Positions 43,376 to 52,653 are shown, counted from the first letter of the stretch. The stretch is DNA of 64,000 nt from Janthinobacterium lividum (GCF_034424625.1 NZ_CP139976.1:2108001-2172000), one strand, 5' to 3'. Translations and numbers: made by a program. The notes: generated by a model from the letters alone, not told the origin.

Positions 43376-45490
43376 ATGACTATGCAAAGCAGCAAATACT
43401 ACGGTTTCGCCGGCGCGCTGGCGCTGTTCTGCGGCATGGCGCAAGCCGCCTCCGTTCCCTCCGCTGGGCTGGCCGCGCGCCTGGCGGATTTCGATGGCTG
43501 GGCGGCCCGGCGCATGGGCGCGGAACGCATTCCGGGCGTGACCGTCGGTTTCAGCCAGGGCGACGTGGAATGGGTGAAGGGTTACGGTTATGCCGACCTG
43601 GAAAACCGCGTGCCGGCCACGGCCCGCTCCAGCTACCGGCTGGCGTCCGTCACCAAGCCCATGACGGCGGTGGCCATTTTGCAACTGGTGGAACAGGGCA
43701 AGATCGACCTGGATGTACCCGTGCAAACCTATGTGCCGTATTTCCCCGTCAAGCCGTTTCCCGTGACGGTGCGCCAGCTGCTGGGCCACCTGGGCGGCAT
43801 CGACGCCTACCGCGACAGCAAAGTGGAACAGCATTTCAAGGAACACAAGGACACGCGCCAGTCCATCGCCGTCTTCGAACAGTTCGACCTGATCGCCGAA
43901 CCGGGCACGCGCTTCCGCTACACCAGCTATGGCTACAACTTGCTGGGCGCCGTCATCGAGGGCGCTTCGGGCGAAAGCTATGGCGGCTACATGCGGCGCC
44001 ACGTGTGGGGGCCGCTGGGCATGGACGCCACCGTGCTGGATGACCCGGACGCCGTGATCGCGCACCGCGTGCGCGGCTACCGGCTGGCCGGCAAGGAGTT
44101 GAAGAATTCCGAATTCGTCGACATCAGCAGCCGCTTTTCCGCCGGCGGCACGCGCGCCAGCGTGCCCGACATGCTGGCCTTCGGCCGGGGCGTCCACGAC
44201 GGCAAGATCCTGTCGGCGGCCAGCGTGGCCGCCATGGTGCAGCCGATGGCCACGCGTGCGGGCCGCTTGACGAATTACGGCATGGGCTGGGAAATCCTGC
44301 CGACGGGCGGGCGCTACGCCATCGCCCACAGCGGCCAGCAGCCGGAAACCGTCACCTACCTGTACAGCTTTCCTTCGCGCAAGCTCACCATCGCCGTCGC
44401 CGCCAATCTCGAGCGCGTCAATCCCGAGGCCTTCGTGCAGCGCCTGTTCGAAGTAGTCACGGGCGAACCGTGGCAGTTGAACACGTATATTGCCGATGCC
44501 AGCGCGCAGCGCGCTTACCGGGTAGCGCAAGGCATGTTCGAGGAGGGCAGGGCGCATGCCGAGCGCACGGATCAAGCATATGCCGATGCCGCCGCCACGC
44601 GCGAGGCATTTACGCAAATCAACCGCCAGGCCCTGGCGCCTGACGCCAAGGCGGCGCGCGCTTATATCGATGCGGCCCGCCATCCCGCAGGCGGCCGCGT
44701 GTTTCTCACGGCTGGCGCCAGCATGGCCAGGCAGCTGCGCGAGGCGGGTATCGACCTGAATCAATACTCGCGCGGCGGCGCGCTGGCATTTGCGCGCGAC
44801 TATATCCTGTTGTCGCAAGGTACAAAGGCCGGTGCCTTGCCGCGCTTCGACCCCGCCTTCGAACAGGCCATCGTGGCCCTGGCGAGCAGCTGGGACCGCA
44901 CGGCCGCCATCGCCTGGCCGGCCGCACCCGCCTCGGCATCCATCGCCGCCCTGGATAGCCAGCTGCGCGCGGCCTTCCGCGGCCAGCGCGCCTATCCCGA
45001 TTTCGTGCCCGAACTGCAGGAACTGGCGCAAGCGTCGTCCGCGCGCGGCGAGACGGATACGTCGCTGGCGGCCAGCCGCCTGGCCGTGGAGCTGTATCCG
45101 CTCAGCGACCGCGCGCATGCGCTGCAAGGCTTGACCCTGCTGCGCGCCGGCAAGTGGGAGCCTGCCCTCGCCGCCCTGCGCCTGGCGCTGGACCGCGACC
45201 CGCTGGGCGCGGCCAGTCCTGCGGCGCTGAACCTGGAAGCCTACCGTTTGAAAGGTAGCGGCGCCGTGGCGCAAGGCATGGCCGTGCTGCAGGCGGCCGT
45301 CAGCCTGCATCCGCGCGACGCGAATCTGCAGGACAGCCTGGCCGAGTTTTATGTGGAGCAGGGCTTGCGCCCACAGGCGGTGGCCGCCTATCGCCAGGCG
45401 CTGCAGCTCGACCCCCGCTATCCGGGCGCCGTGGGGGCAAAAGCGGCGATCATTCGCTTGGGCGGCGAGACGAAGGCGCTGGCGCCTTAG
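43376..45490 (+). CDS. Secreted serine hydrolase (beta-lactamase fold) with TPR-like tail
   Basis: A 704-residue protein: signal peptide (ending GMAQAA) and a class C beta-lactamase/PBP-like domain (about 30-370) with SxxK (Ser91-VTK) and HSG (IAHSGQQ). The position of YxN reads YTS in FRYTSYGYNLLG, as in LACTB-like proteases. The C-terminal half (about 400-700) is an Ala-rich helical region ending in TPR-like repeats (GLTLLRAGKWEPALAALRLALDRDP, EFYVEQGLRPQAVAAYRQALQLDP). The likely role is peptide or ester hydrolysis in the envelope rather than lactam resistance. The start is uncertain between 43376 and 43382. Confidence 0.85.
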   Translation: MTMQSSKYYGFAGALALFCGMAQAASVPSAGLAARLADFDGWAARRMGAERIPGVTVGFSQGDVEWVKGYGYADLENRVPATARSSYRLASVTKPMTAVAILQLVEQGKIDLDVPVQTYVPYFPVKPFPVTVRQLLGHLGGIDAYRDSKVEQHFKEHKDTRQSIAVFEQFDLIAEPGTRFRYTSYGYNLLGAVIEGASGESYGGYMRRHVWGPLGMDATVLDDPDAVIAHRVRGYRLAGKELKNSEFVDISSRFSAGGTRASVPDMLAFGRGVHDGKILSAASVAAMVQPMATRAGRLTNYGMGWEILPTGGRYAIAHSGQQPETVTYLYSFPSRKLTIAVAANLERVNPEAFVQRLFEVVTGEPWQLNTYIADASAQRAYRVAQGMFEEGRAHAERTDQAYADAAATREAFTQINRQALAPDAKAARAYIDAARHPAGGRVFLTAGASMARQLREAGIDLNQYSRGGALAFARDYILLSQGTKAGALPRFDPAFEQAIVALASSWDRTAAIAWPAAPASASIAALDSQLRAAFRGQRAYPDFVPELQELAQASSARGETDTSLAASRLAVELYPLSDRAHALQGLTLLRAGKWEPALAALRLALDRDPLGAASPAALNLEAYRLKGSGAVAQGMAVLQAAVSLHPRDANLQDSLAEFYVEQGLRPQAVAAYRQALQLDPRYPGAVGAKAAIIRLGGETKALAP

Positions 45491-45609
45491 TTGATGTCTT
45501 CGCTGATGCCTTAGATGAATTCTGCATAAACATGGGTGAAAAGATTCCTTTTTGGAAATAAGCGTGCCGCGGTCTAATGGCGGCATTCATTATTCACCAG
45601 AGGAATTCC

Positions 45610-46440
45610 ATGCAGACCCGTCTTCACTTCGCCGCGCTTCTTTTCACCTCCATCGCCTTCACCCAGGTGGCGCAAGCGGACCAGTTGGCCAGTATCAAGG
45701 CGAAGGGCGAGCTGGTCTGCGGCACTCTGGGTACGGATGAGCCAAACAGTTTTATCGACGCCAAATCGCGCCAGCTGGTCGGCTATGAAGTGGACCTGTG
45801 CCGCGCCATCGCCCAGGGCCTGGGCGTCAAACCGGTGATCAAGCAGCTGGCCGTGGCCGCCCGCATTCCTGAATTGCAGCAGGGCCGCATCGATATCCTG
45901 ACGGCATCGCTGACGCACAACAAGGAACGCGAGGCGCTGATCGACTTTTCCCTGTCGACGTTTTACACGGGCCAGCGCGTGCTGGTCAAAAAAAGCAGCA
46001 ATATCACGACGGTTGCTGGTCTGGCCGGCAAGAAAGTGCTGACCGTCAAGGGCGGCACGCAGGAACCGAATATCCGCAAGGCCGTGCCTGGTGTGGATGT
46101 GGTGACGTTCGAGACGGCGGGCCAGGCTTATTTGGGCTTGCAGCAGGGCAAGGGCGTCGGCTATGTCGACGATGAAGTCTCCTTGCTGAATAACTACGCC
46201 AAGCTGGGCGCCGCGCAAAAGGATTACATTGTGCTGCCGCAAAACATCAGCCAGGAAGTGTTTGCCTTCGGCATCCGCAAGGGCGAGACGGGCGTGAAAA
46301 CAGCCGTCGACCAGGTTCTGCGCGGCCTGGAAAAGTCGGGCGAGGCAGAAAAACTGTTTTTCAAATGGTATGGCCCGACGAGCAATGTGAAATTCCAGAA
46401 ACGCACATTTAAAATTGAATCGGACAAGATCGACGCCTGA
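45610..46440 (+). CDS. Polar amino-acid ABC transporter binding protein
   Basis: A 276-residue protein with a signal peptide (ending VAQAD) and an SBP_bac_3 fold: KGELVCGTLG, GYEVDLCRAIAQGLGV, QQGRIDILTASLTHNKERE and KVLTVKGGTQE. This matches glutamate/aspartate or cystine/glutamine-type binding proteins; the exact ligand is not decided. AGAGGAATTCC precedes ATG 45610. It heads a four-gene operon (binding protein, two permeases, ATPase). Confidence 0.9.
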   Translation: MQTRLHFAALLFTSIAFTQVAQADQLASIKAKGELVCGTLGTDEPNSFIDAKSRQLVGYEVDLCRAIAQGLGVKPVIKQLAVAARIPELQQGRIDILTASLTHNKEREALIDFSLSTFYTGQRVLVKKSSNITTVAGLAGKKVLTVKGGTQEPNIRKAVPGVDVVTFETAGQAYLGLQQGKGVGYVDDEVSLLNNYAKLGAAQKDYIVLPQNISQEVFAFGIRKGETGVKTAVDQVLRGLEKSGEAEKLFFKWYGPTSNVKFQKRTFKIESDKIDA

Positions 46441-46460
46441 ACCTTGCCTGACTCTTCCGC

Positions 46461-47138
46461 ATGTTTGATCTGAACTTTTTGCTGGCCGGCGACTACCGCG
46501 ACTGGTTGCTGTCCGGCCTGCTGTTGTCATTGCAACTGATGGGCATTACCTTGCTCTTTTCCCTGCCGCTGGCGTGCGGCGTGGCCATGCTGCGCCTGGC
46601 GCCGTCGCGCCTGCTCAACGGGCTGGGCGCCGCGTATGTCGAGCTGATCCGCAATGTGCCCTTGCTGGCCCACTTCCTGTTCTGGTATTTCGGCGCGCCC
46701 GAATTGTTGCCGGACTCCTGGAAGGAGCGCTTGTATGCCGGCAATATCGAAGCCGTCAGCGCCATCACGGCCCTGACTTTATATACGGCCGCCTACATGG
46801 CGGAAGACATCCGCAGCGGCATCCGCGCCATACCCGCCCAGCAATTCGAGGCGGGCAGGGCGCTGGGTTTCAGCTTTCTCGCCACCATGCGCCTGTGCAT
46901 CGTGCCGCAGGCGCTGCGGCTGGCCGCGCCGCCGCTATTGTCGCAAACCCTGAACCTGTGGCAAAACACCAGCATCGCCACCGTCATCGGCGTGGCCGAG
47001 CTGATGTACCAGACGCAGCGCGTGGAAGCGGCCTCGTTCCGCAGTGTGGAAGCGTTCGTCTTTGCCAGCGCGGCGTATCTTGTCGTTTCGCTGGTGATCG
47101 CGGGCTTGGCGGCCTTGCTGCAAAAGAAGGTGTCCTGA
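46461..47138 (+). CDS. Polar amino-acid ABC transporter permease (first)
   Basis: A 225-residue permease of the HisMQ/GltJ type with about five helices. The EAA loop is RSGIRAIPAQQFEAGRALGFSFLATMRLCIVPQALRLA in its usual place. Starts 20 bases after the binding-protein stop; its stop overlaps the next start (TGATG). Confidence 0.91.
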   Translation: MFDLNFLLAGDYRDWLLSGLLLSLQLMGITLLFSLPLACGVAMLRLAPSRLLNGLGAAYVELIRNVPLLAHFLFWYFGAPELLPDSWKERLYAGNIEAVSAITALTLYTAAYMAEDIRSGIRAIPAQQFEAGRALGFSFLATMRLCIVPQALRLAAPPLLSQTLNLWQNTSIATVIGVAELMYQTQRVEAASFRSVEAFVFASAAYLVVSLVIAGLAALLQKKVS

Positions 47139-47830
47139 TGCTGGAACTGATCCACGATTATTGGCTGTATTTCCTCGTCGGCCGCTATCCCGAGGGACCG
47201 CTGGGCGGCCTCGCGCTGACGGTGCTGCTGGCCAGCCTGGCGCTGGTGCTCAGCTTGCCGTTCGGCTTGCTGCTGGGGCTGGCGCGTCTGAGTCCCTGGC
47301 GCCTGCTGCGCTGGCCCGTCGCCGCGCTGATCCACGTGGTGCGGGGCATTCCCTTGCTGCTGGTGATCTTCTGGGCGTATTTCTTCCTGCCCAGCATCAC
47401 GGGTCACGAAAGCGGGCAGTTCGGCACCATGCTGGCGGCCCTCGTCATCTTTGACGGCATTTATCTGGCGGAAATCGTGCGCGCCGGCGTGCAAGCCGTG
47501 CCCAAGGGGCAAGTGGAGGCGGCCCGTTCCCTGGGCTTGACATACCTGGACAGCATGCGCCAGGTCGTCCTGCCGCAGGCGCTGCGCCACATGCTGCCGT
47601 CATTGGTCAACCAGTTCGTCTCGACCATCAAGGAAACCTCGCTGGGATACATCATCGGCTTGGCCGAAGTGTCGTTCATCGCTTCGCAAGTGAACGGCCT
47701 GGTGCTGACGAAACCCGTGCAAGTGTATTTCTTGCTGGGCATGACCTATTTTGTCTTGTGTTTCAGCCTGTCGCGCGCTGCCTTCTGGCTCGAACGGCGC
47801 CAGGCGCGTCTCTTGAAAGCGGCTGCATGA
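47138..47830 (+). CDS. Polar amino-acid ABC transporter permease (second)
   Basis: A 230-residue permease of the GltK type. The EAA loop reads [58 protein letters not shown] near residue 65 is also typical. It overlaps the first permease by one base and the ATPase by four, so all three are translationally coupled. Confidence 0.91.
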   Translation: MLELIHDYWLYFLVGRYPEGPLGGLALTVLLASLALVLSLPFGLLLGLARLSPWRLLRWPVAALIHVVRGIPLLLVIFWAYFFLPSITGHESGQFGTMLAALVIFDGIYLAEIVRAGVQAVPKGQVEAARSLGLTYLDSMRQVVLPQALRHMLPSLVNQFVSTIKETSLGYIIGLAEVSFIASQVNGLVLTKPVQVYFLLGMTYFVLCFSLSRAAFWLERRQARLLKAAA

Positions 47831-48570
47831 TCAACTTTGACAATGTCAACAAATACTATGGCGACTATCATGCCTTGAGCGGCATCAATGAGCACGTCGC
47901 CAAGGGCGAGGTGCTGGTCGTATGCGGGCCGTCCGGCTCCGGCAAGTCCACCTTGATCCGCACCATCAACCGCCTGGAACCGATCGCTTCGGGCCGCATC
48001 ACGGTGGCGGGCCAGGACATTTATGCGCCGGGGCTGGACGTGAATGCCTTCCGTTCGCATATCGGATTCGTTTTCCAGCAATTCAACCTGTTTCCCCATC
48101 TTTCCGTGCTGGACAATTGCGCGCTGGCGCCGCAGCGCTTGCGCGGCCTGACCCGGCGCGAAGCGGACGAGCGGGCGCTGGCCCTGCTGGAACGCGTGGG
48201 CCTGGCGCACAAGGCGCGCGCCATGCCGGCGGCCCTGTCGGGCGGGCAGCAGCAGCGGGTGGCGATCGCCCGCGCGCTGGCCATGCAGCCGCCGCTGATG
48301 CTGTTCGACGAACCGACCAGCGCGCTGGACCCGGAAATGGTGGGCGAGGTGCTGCAAGTGATGCGCGACCTGGCGCAGGGCGGCATGACGATGGTGTGCG
48401 TGACGCACGAGATGGGTTTTGCGCGCGAAGTGGCGGACCGCGTCTGGTTCATGGACCATGGGCAAGTGCTGGAACGGGCCACGCCCGACGAATTCTTTGC
48501 GCGGCCGCAACATGCGCGCGCACAGCAATTCCTGTCTGATATCCGCAGCCCCTTCAGCGCGTCTGCTTGA
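47827..48570 (+). CDS. Polar amino-acid ABC transporter ATPase
   Basis: A 247-residue ATPase of the GlnQ/GltL type: Walker [10 protein letters not shown], signature [16 protein letters not shown], Walker [14 protein letters not shown], switch His in [11 protein letters not shown], and the family ending [14 protein letters not shown]. The start is the ATG overlapping the permease stop (ATGA). Confidence 0.93.
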   Translation: MINFDNVNKYYGDYHALSGINEHVAKGEVLVVCGPSGSGKSTLIRTINRLEPIASGRITVAGQDIYAPGLDVNAFRSHIGFVFQQFNLFPHLSVLDNCALAPQRLRGLTRREADERALALLERVGLAHKARAMPAALSGGQQQRVAIARALAMQPPLMLFDEPTSALDPEMVGEVLQVMRDLAQGGMTMVCVTHEMGFAREVADRVWFMDHGQVLERATPDEFFARPQHARAQQFLSDIRSPFSASA

Positions 48571-48696
48571 GTGAGCATATGATTGGGCATGGGAGTAAGC
48601 GGCTGTGTGCGTAAGCGAACGGTATCCTGGCGTTGTCTGGCGCACGCTATCGAGGCGGCGCATGGTGCGCCAGCAGCCGACGAGGAGGGCCGTATC

Positions 48697-49263
48697 ATGT
48701 CACGCATCATCGCAGGTCATTTTCAGTTGCAGGAGCAGATCGACGTCGCGCGCGCCGCGCTGAACCAGGCGGGCTTTTCCGACAGCCGCATCAGCGCCTT
48801 TTTTGTCAACCAGCCGGGGCAGCATGATCTGCATGCGCTTGGCGGCGACCGCGACATGTCGCCGGGGGCGAAGGAAACGCCGGAGGGCGTGGTGGAAGGC
48901 GTGGCTGTCGGGGCCGCCGTGGGCGCTGGCATCGGCGCGGTCACCACCCTGGCGACGGGGCCGCTGGGCCCGGTGGTGGGGGCGCTGGTGGGCGCCCACG
49001 TGGGTTCGCTCTACAGTTTCAATAAGATGAAGGACGCGGGCGAAGCCGAAAAGAATGGCGAAAGCAATGGCGAAAACCGCCACCAGCCACGCCATCCGGG
49101 CATGCTGATCGCCGTGGCGCTGGGCGGCCTCGACGAGCGCGAACGGGCGCTCGAGGCGCTGCACCGGCTCGGCGCCGAGCATATCGAGGAAGCGGAAGGC
49201 ACGATCGCCAATGGCGACTGGCATGATTTCGATCCGCTCAGCATTCCCGTGCTGGTGGCGTGA
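48697..49263 (+). CDS. Glycine-zipper protein of unknown function
   Basis: A 188-residue protein without signal peptide. The N-terminal half has a compact alpha/beta segment (FQLQEQIDVARAALNQAGFSDSRISAFFV), the middle a glycine-zipper hairpin (GVAVGAAVGAGIGAVTTLATG, GALVGAHVGSLYSF), and the C-terminal half a second alpha/beta segment (MLIAVALGGLDERERALEALHRLGAEHIEEAEG). It looks like a duplicated domain flanking a membrane hairpin, as in stress-linked zipper proteins of Burkholderiales. CGAGGAGGGC precedes ATG 48697. Confidence 0.72.
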   Translation: MSRIIAGHFQLQEQIDVARAALNQAGFSDSRISAFFVNQPGQHDLHALGGDRDMSPGAKETPEGVVEGVAVGAAVGAGIGAVTTLATGPLGPVVGALVGAHVGSLYSFNKMKDAGEAEKNGESNGENRHQPRHPGMLIAVALGGLDERERALEALHRLGAEHIEEAEGTIANGDWHDFDPLSIPVLVA

Positions 49264-49459
49264 ATCGGCGCGCCAGCCGTGCAATATGCATAAATGCCGC
49301 GCTGCATGAAATTTAGGTATGATCCTTGTTAGTATTCGTAATTATTGGTAAACAATGCCGACAGGGATAGTTTCCGCGCGCCCGAAGTGACACTGGACCA
49401 AGGTGACTGCCTGTAGTACTTGCCTCGCATGCTAACGAGTATGGATAGGAGGTCGCGTC

Positions 49460-49819
49460 ATGACACAGGCATGGTTCATTCTGACACGGGCCGATGGGCG
49501 CGACATCTGTGCGCCCTCGCCGGCACAGTTGGCCGATGCGCTGGCCGAGGTCTACCGCAGTGGCGGCGTCGCGCCGGACGGCAGCCCGGCCGCCGTCCTG
49601 TTGCGCTTTGGCTACGACGATGGCTTGATGTATCAGGTCGAAGTCGCTAGCGGAGGCGAAGTCACTTTCGAGGAATGGTCGGACCGCGATTGCGAAATCG
49701 CCCTCGCCAGTCCGCGCCACATGTCGGCCCTGCCGCAGGGCGATGCCCTGCAGCTGTGGCAGTGGCTGGCGCAGCGCCAGGTGGCGAAGATCCGCAGCCT
49801 GCCATGGCAGGGCGGCTAG
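49460..49819 (+). CDS. Small cytosolic protein of unknown function
   Basis: A 119-residue soluble protein with no signal peptide or membrane segment. Pattern: WFILTRADGRDICAPSPAQLADAL, YDDGLMYQVEVASGGEVTFEEWSD, then a C-terminal helix (ALQLWQWLAQRQVAKIRSLPWQGG). The family is not recognised. A strong ribosome site (AGGAGG) supports the start. Confidence 0.65.
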   Translation: MTQAWFILTRADGRDICAPSPAQLADALAEVYRSGGVAPDGSPAAVLLRFGYDDGLMYQVEVASGGEVTFEEWSDRDCEIALASPRHMSALPQGDALQLWQWLAQRQVAKIRSLPWQGG

Positions 49820-49839
49820 CCCGCCGCTTTCACTCGTCC

Positions 49840-50706
49840 CTAGTGCGCCATCAGCACGGGGATGGTCATGCTTTGCAGGATCGTGCGCGTGACGCCGCCG
49901 AGAATCGTTTCGCGCAGGCGCGAATGGCCATACGCTCCCATCACCAGCAAGTCGGCCGACAGGTCGGCTGCCTGCGACAGCAGCGCTTCGCCGATATCGC
50001 CGCGCCGCACGCCCCCGCCATCGAGCAAATGCAGCCGCGCTTCCACGCCGTGTCGCGCCAGGTAATGCGTCAGTTCCGCGCCCGGCTGTTCGCCATGTTC
50101 GGCCGCGTGCACCTGGGCATCGAAGATGGCCACGTGGACTTGTCCGGCGCGTTGCAGCAGGGGCAGGGCGGCGCTCACGGCGCGGCTCGCTTCCTTGCTG
50201 GCGTTCCAGGAAATGAGCACATTGCGCGCCGCTGCCGGCGGCGCCAGCAGGGGCAGCGGCGGCGCATACGGCACGATCAGCACGGGACGGCCCGAATGCA
50301 GCAGCACATAGGCGGGAAAGTCGCGCATCACGGACGGCGATTTATCCTTGGCATTGTATTGGCTGATGACGACCAGGTCCGCATAGCGGGCCAGCAGGCT
50401 GATGCCGCCCGCCGCCTCGTCGTCGAGCACGCGCTGCTCGAACGAGGCGACGCCGGCCGCGCGCACCTGCGCCTCGAAACCGTCGAGGGCGCGCGTCGCC
50501 CGTTCCCGCAGGAAATTGAGGTGCAGACTCAGGTTCGGGTCCGCATCGAGGTCGGGCTGGTTCTGGTACAGCAGGCGCGACACGCCTGTCAGCGCCACGC
50601 CCGTCAGGTGGCCGCCGCAAGCCTGGGCGATGCTGGCCGCCGCTTCGATGCGGGCGCTGCGCCCAGCGCTGTCGTCGATGTGGAGCAATACGGTCTTGTA
50701 TGTCAT
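49840..50706 (-). CDS. Universal stress protein, tandem UspA domains
   Basis: A 288-residue protein with two Usp folds. The first (about 1-145) begins YKTVLLHIDDSAG and is partly degenerate. The second (about 155-288) begins NVLISWNASKEASRAV and ends with the nucleotide-binding signature MGAYGHSRLRETILGGVTRTIL (G-x2-G-x9-G-T/S). Start fixed at 50706 by AGAGGACAGGCC. Likely cytosolic and stress-induced. Confidence 0.9.
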   Translation of the reverse strand: MTYKTVLLHIDDSAGRSARIEAAASIAQACGGHLTGVALTGVSRLLYQNQPDLDADPNLSLHLNFLRERATRALDGFEAQVRAAGVASFEQRVLDDEAAGGISLLARYADLVVISQYNAKDKSPSVMRDFPAYVLLHSGRPVLIVPYAPPLPLLAPPAAARNVLISWNASKEASRAVSAALPLLQRAGQVHVAIFDAQVHAAEHGEQPGAELTHYLARHGVEARLHLLDGGGVRRGDIGEALLSQAADLSADLLVMGAYGHSRLRETILGGVTRTILQSMTIPVLMAH

Positions 50707-50756
50707 GGCCTGTCCTCTCGCTGTGCAGTAGGGATCATTCTGGCACAGTCCGGGGG

Positions 50757-50782
50757 GCCGGCCGCGCACGACTGCGGCCGGC
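50757..50782 (-). other. 9-bp hairpin between NHLP-like and uspA genes
   Basis: GCCGGCCGC and GCGGCCGGC around an 8-base loop, 11 bases after the stop of the minus-strand gene at 50793. There is no T-run. It could stabilise the 3' end of the upstream message or act as a weak terminator. Confidence 0.55.
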
Positions 50783-50792
50783 GCTTGCCGCC

Positions 50793-51113
50793 TCAGCTCA
50801 TGGCGATGATGATGATGTCGGCGTCGCAGTTACGGTAGTGAATCACGATGACGATGATGCGCCGCAATTGCGCCGCCTTTTGCGCCACCTCCGGCATGGC
50901 GCGGCTGGCGCGGTTCTTCATCGTCACCTGCACTTGCGAGGCGTCGCTGACGGGGATGCCCATGGCTTTCAGCGCCGCTTTCGGATTGGCCATCAGGGCC
51001 AGCGCATGCTGTGGATCGAGCTCCGCCTGATGCACCGATTCCACGTCGCTCATGCCGGGATTGATGTCGTTGAACAAGTCCCTCAATGCTTCTGTGTCGT
51101 CCTGGATTTCCAT
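50793..51113 (-). CDS. Orphan protein with NHLP-type leader and isoleucine-rich tail
   Basis: A 106-residue protein. Residues about 30-65 (HQAELDPQHALALMANP, KAALKAMGIPVSDASQVQV) have the pattern of nitrile-hydratase-alpha-like leader peptides (NHLP), with A-x-P-K-A-A-L-x-x-x-G followed by a beta segment. These lead many ribosomal natural-product precursors. After a basic helix (AQKAAQLRR) comes a short tail IIVIVIHYRNCDADIIIIAM, very rich in Ile with one Cys. ATG 51113 has GGAGA five bases before it; an ATG four codons earlier is the alternative. No modifying enzyme or exporter is adjacent (neighbours: uspA and phaB). A product role is inference only. Confidence 0.6.
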   Translation of the reverse strand: MEIQDDTEALRDLFNDINPGMSDVESVHQAELDPQHALALMANPKAALKAMGIPVSDASQVQVTMKNRASRAMPEVAQKAAQLRRIIVIVIHYRNCDADIIIIAMS

Positions 51114-51344
51114 CGCGTTCTCCATGTGAGTCTTACCTTCAAGCAAAGTCTGCACGGCTTGCCTGTCGAGGTGCCATCACCTCACGGCCGAGTATAATTT
51201 TGACAATTTTTCATGCATGGATGCAGCGCAGGCAGACGCTGCTATATGCGGGCTCAGCCTTTGATATGGCGCAATGCCGCTTTCAAAAGTGCCACTTACA
51301 CTTGATCCCACGCAGAACAACCATAACAAGCGGGAGAGACAGCA

Positions 51345-52091
51345 ATGAATGAGCAAAAAGTAGCGCTGGTCACGGGTGGCATGGGCGGCCTGGGCACGGC
51401 CTTGTGCCGCCGCCTGCATGCGGCGGGCTTTGCCGTCGTGGCGGCGCATACGCCGGGCAATGCCCGCGTGGAAAGCTGGCTCGACAAGCAGCAGTCACAG
51501 CAGTATTATTTTCATCCGCTGGCCATCGACGTGGGCGATTTCGATGCCTGCAGCGACGCCGTGGCAAGCGTGCTGGCGCAGTTCGGCCGCATTGACGTGC
51601 TGGTCAATAACGCCGGCATCACGCGCGACCAGAGCATGCGCAAGATGGAATTGCCGCACTGGGCCGAGGTCATGCGCACCAATCTCGACAGCCTGTTCAA
51701 CATGAGCAAGCAGGTGCTCGAGCCAATGCTGGCTAACCGTTGGGGCCGCATCATCAATATCTCGTCCGTCAATGGCCAGAAGGGCGCGTTTGGCCAGTGC
51801 AACTACGCGGCGGCCAAGGCGGGCGTGCATGGCTTCAGCAAGGCGCTGGCGCTGGAAGTGGCGCGCCACGGCATCACCGTCAACACGGTGTCGCCCGGCT
51901 ATCTGCGCACGCAGATGGTGACGGCCGTGCCGGCCGAGATCCTGGAAACGAAGATCCTGCCGCAGATTCCCCTGGGCCGATTGGGCGAACCGGACGAGGT
52001 GGCGGCCCTGGTCGCTTATCTGGCGTCCGACGAGGCGGCCTTCGTCACGGGCGCGAATATCGCCATCAATGGCGGACAGCACATGAGTTGA
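51345..52091 (+). CDS. phaB: Acetoacetyl-CoA reductase
   Basis: A 248-residue short-chain dehydrogenase. The cofactor loop is VTGGMGGLGTAL, with NNAG at the usual place and catalytic Ser and Tyr-x3-Lys in NISSVNGQKGAFGQCNYAAAK. The segment RVESW plus MRTNLDSLFNMSKQVLEPM is characteristic of PhaB, the NADPH-dependent reductase that makes (R)-3-hydroxybutyryl-CoA for polyhydroxybutyrate. The synthase gene phaC and thiolase phaA are not in the window. GGGAGAGACAGCA precedes the ATG. Confidence 0.92.
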   Translation: MNEQKVALVTGGMGGLGTALCRRLHAAGFAVVAAHTPGNARVESWLDKQQSQQYYFHPLAIDVGDFDACSDAVASVLAQFGRIDVLVNNAGITRDQSMRKMELPHWAEVMRTNLDSLFNMSKQVLEPMLANRWGRIINISSVNGQKGAFGQCNYAAAKAGVHGFSKALALEVARHGITVNTVSPGYLRTQMVTAVPAEILETKILPQIPLGRLGEPDEVAALVAYLASDEAAFVTGANIAINGGQHMS

Positions 52092-52275
52092 TCCCGCGTG
52101 CAGCTGGAGACTTGAAGCAGGGCAATGGCAGTAGAGGAGACCCGTCCATCCAGCCGGCGCACAGACGCTGGCGGGGGACGGCTGGCAACATGGTCGTCAC
52201 GCTGGAAAACAGGGGGCAGGGCAGCGATGCCTTGCCCTTTGTCGTGGCGCAGCCGTCATGGCACTGCCACGCTAC

Positions 52276-52653
52276 TCAGCGCTGGGCTTTTTCCAGCCGC
52301 GTCTGGCAATCGATGCACAGGCGCGCTTCGGGGCGCGCGATCAGGCGCGACAGGCCGATGGCTTCGCCGCAGTTGTCGCACAGGCCGTAGCTGCCATCGG
52401 CAAACTTGGCCAGCGCGTGCTTGATGATGGCCAGCTGCGCCAGGTTGTGTTCGGCCGCTTCGCTGACGAGGGCGTTCAAGGTGCGCACGCTGGCGTTGTC
52501 GGCCGGCGAGGCTTCGATTTCATTGAGCAGCGAGGCGCGCGCATCGGCCTCGGCCGTTTCGCTCTCGATCTGTTCCAGCAACGCCAGTTTGCGTTGCTCC
52601 AGCACGCCCTGCAGGCGCTGCAACTGGTCTTGCGGCAATCCATTCATGGCCAT
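52276..52653 (-). CDS. DksA/TraR-type C4 zinc-finger protein
   Basis: A 125-residue protein: a long N-terminal coiled coil (QRLQGVLEQRKLALLEQIESE), then a zinc finger CDNCGEAIGLSRLIARPEARLCIDC with four cysteines. This is the DksA/TraR plan, but the coiled coil is short and the tip lacks the DksA pair of acidic residues in a form I can identify. It may modulate RNA polymerase or simply bind a partner. The start is uncertain between 52653 and 52647; neither has a strong ribosome site. Confidence 0.85.
   Translation of the reverse strand: MAMNGLPQDQLQRLQGVLEQRKLALLEQIESETAEADARASLLNEIEASPADNASVRTLNALVSEAAEHNLAQLAIIKHALAKFADGSYGLCDNCGEAIGLSRLIARPEARLCIDCQTRLEKAQR

Noticed and set aside
43376..45490. 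Antibiotic-resistance beta-lactamase
   Set aside because: The YxN motif is replaced by YTS and a TPR-like tail is fused, as in LACTB-type proteases rather than class C resistance enzymes.
43337..45586. Long minus-strand open frame opposite the serine hydrolase
   Set aside because: Shadow frame with low-complexity Arg/Gly/His content; the plus-strand protein has signal peptide and catalytic motifs.
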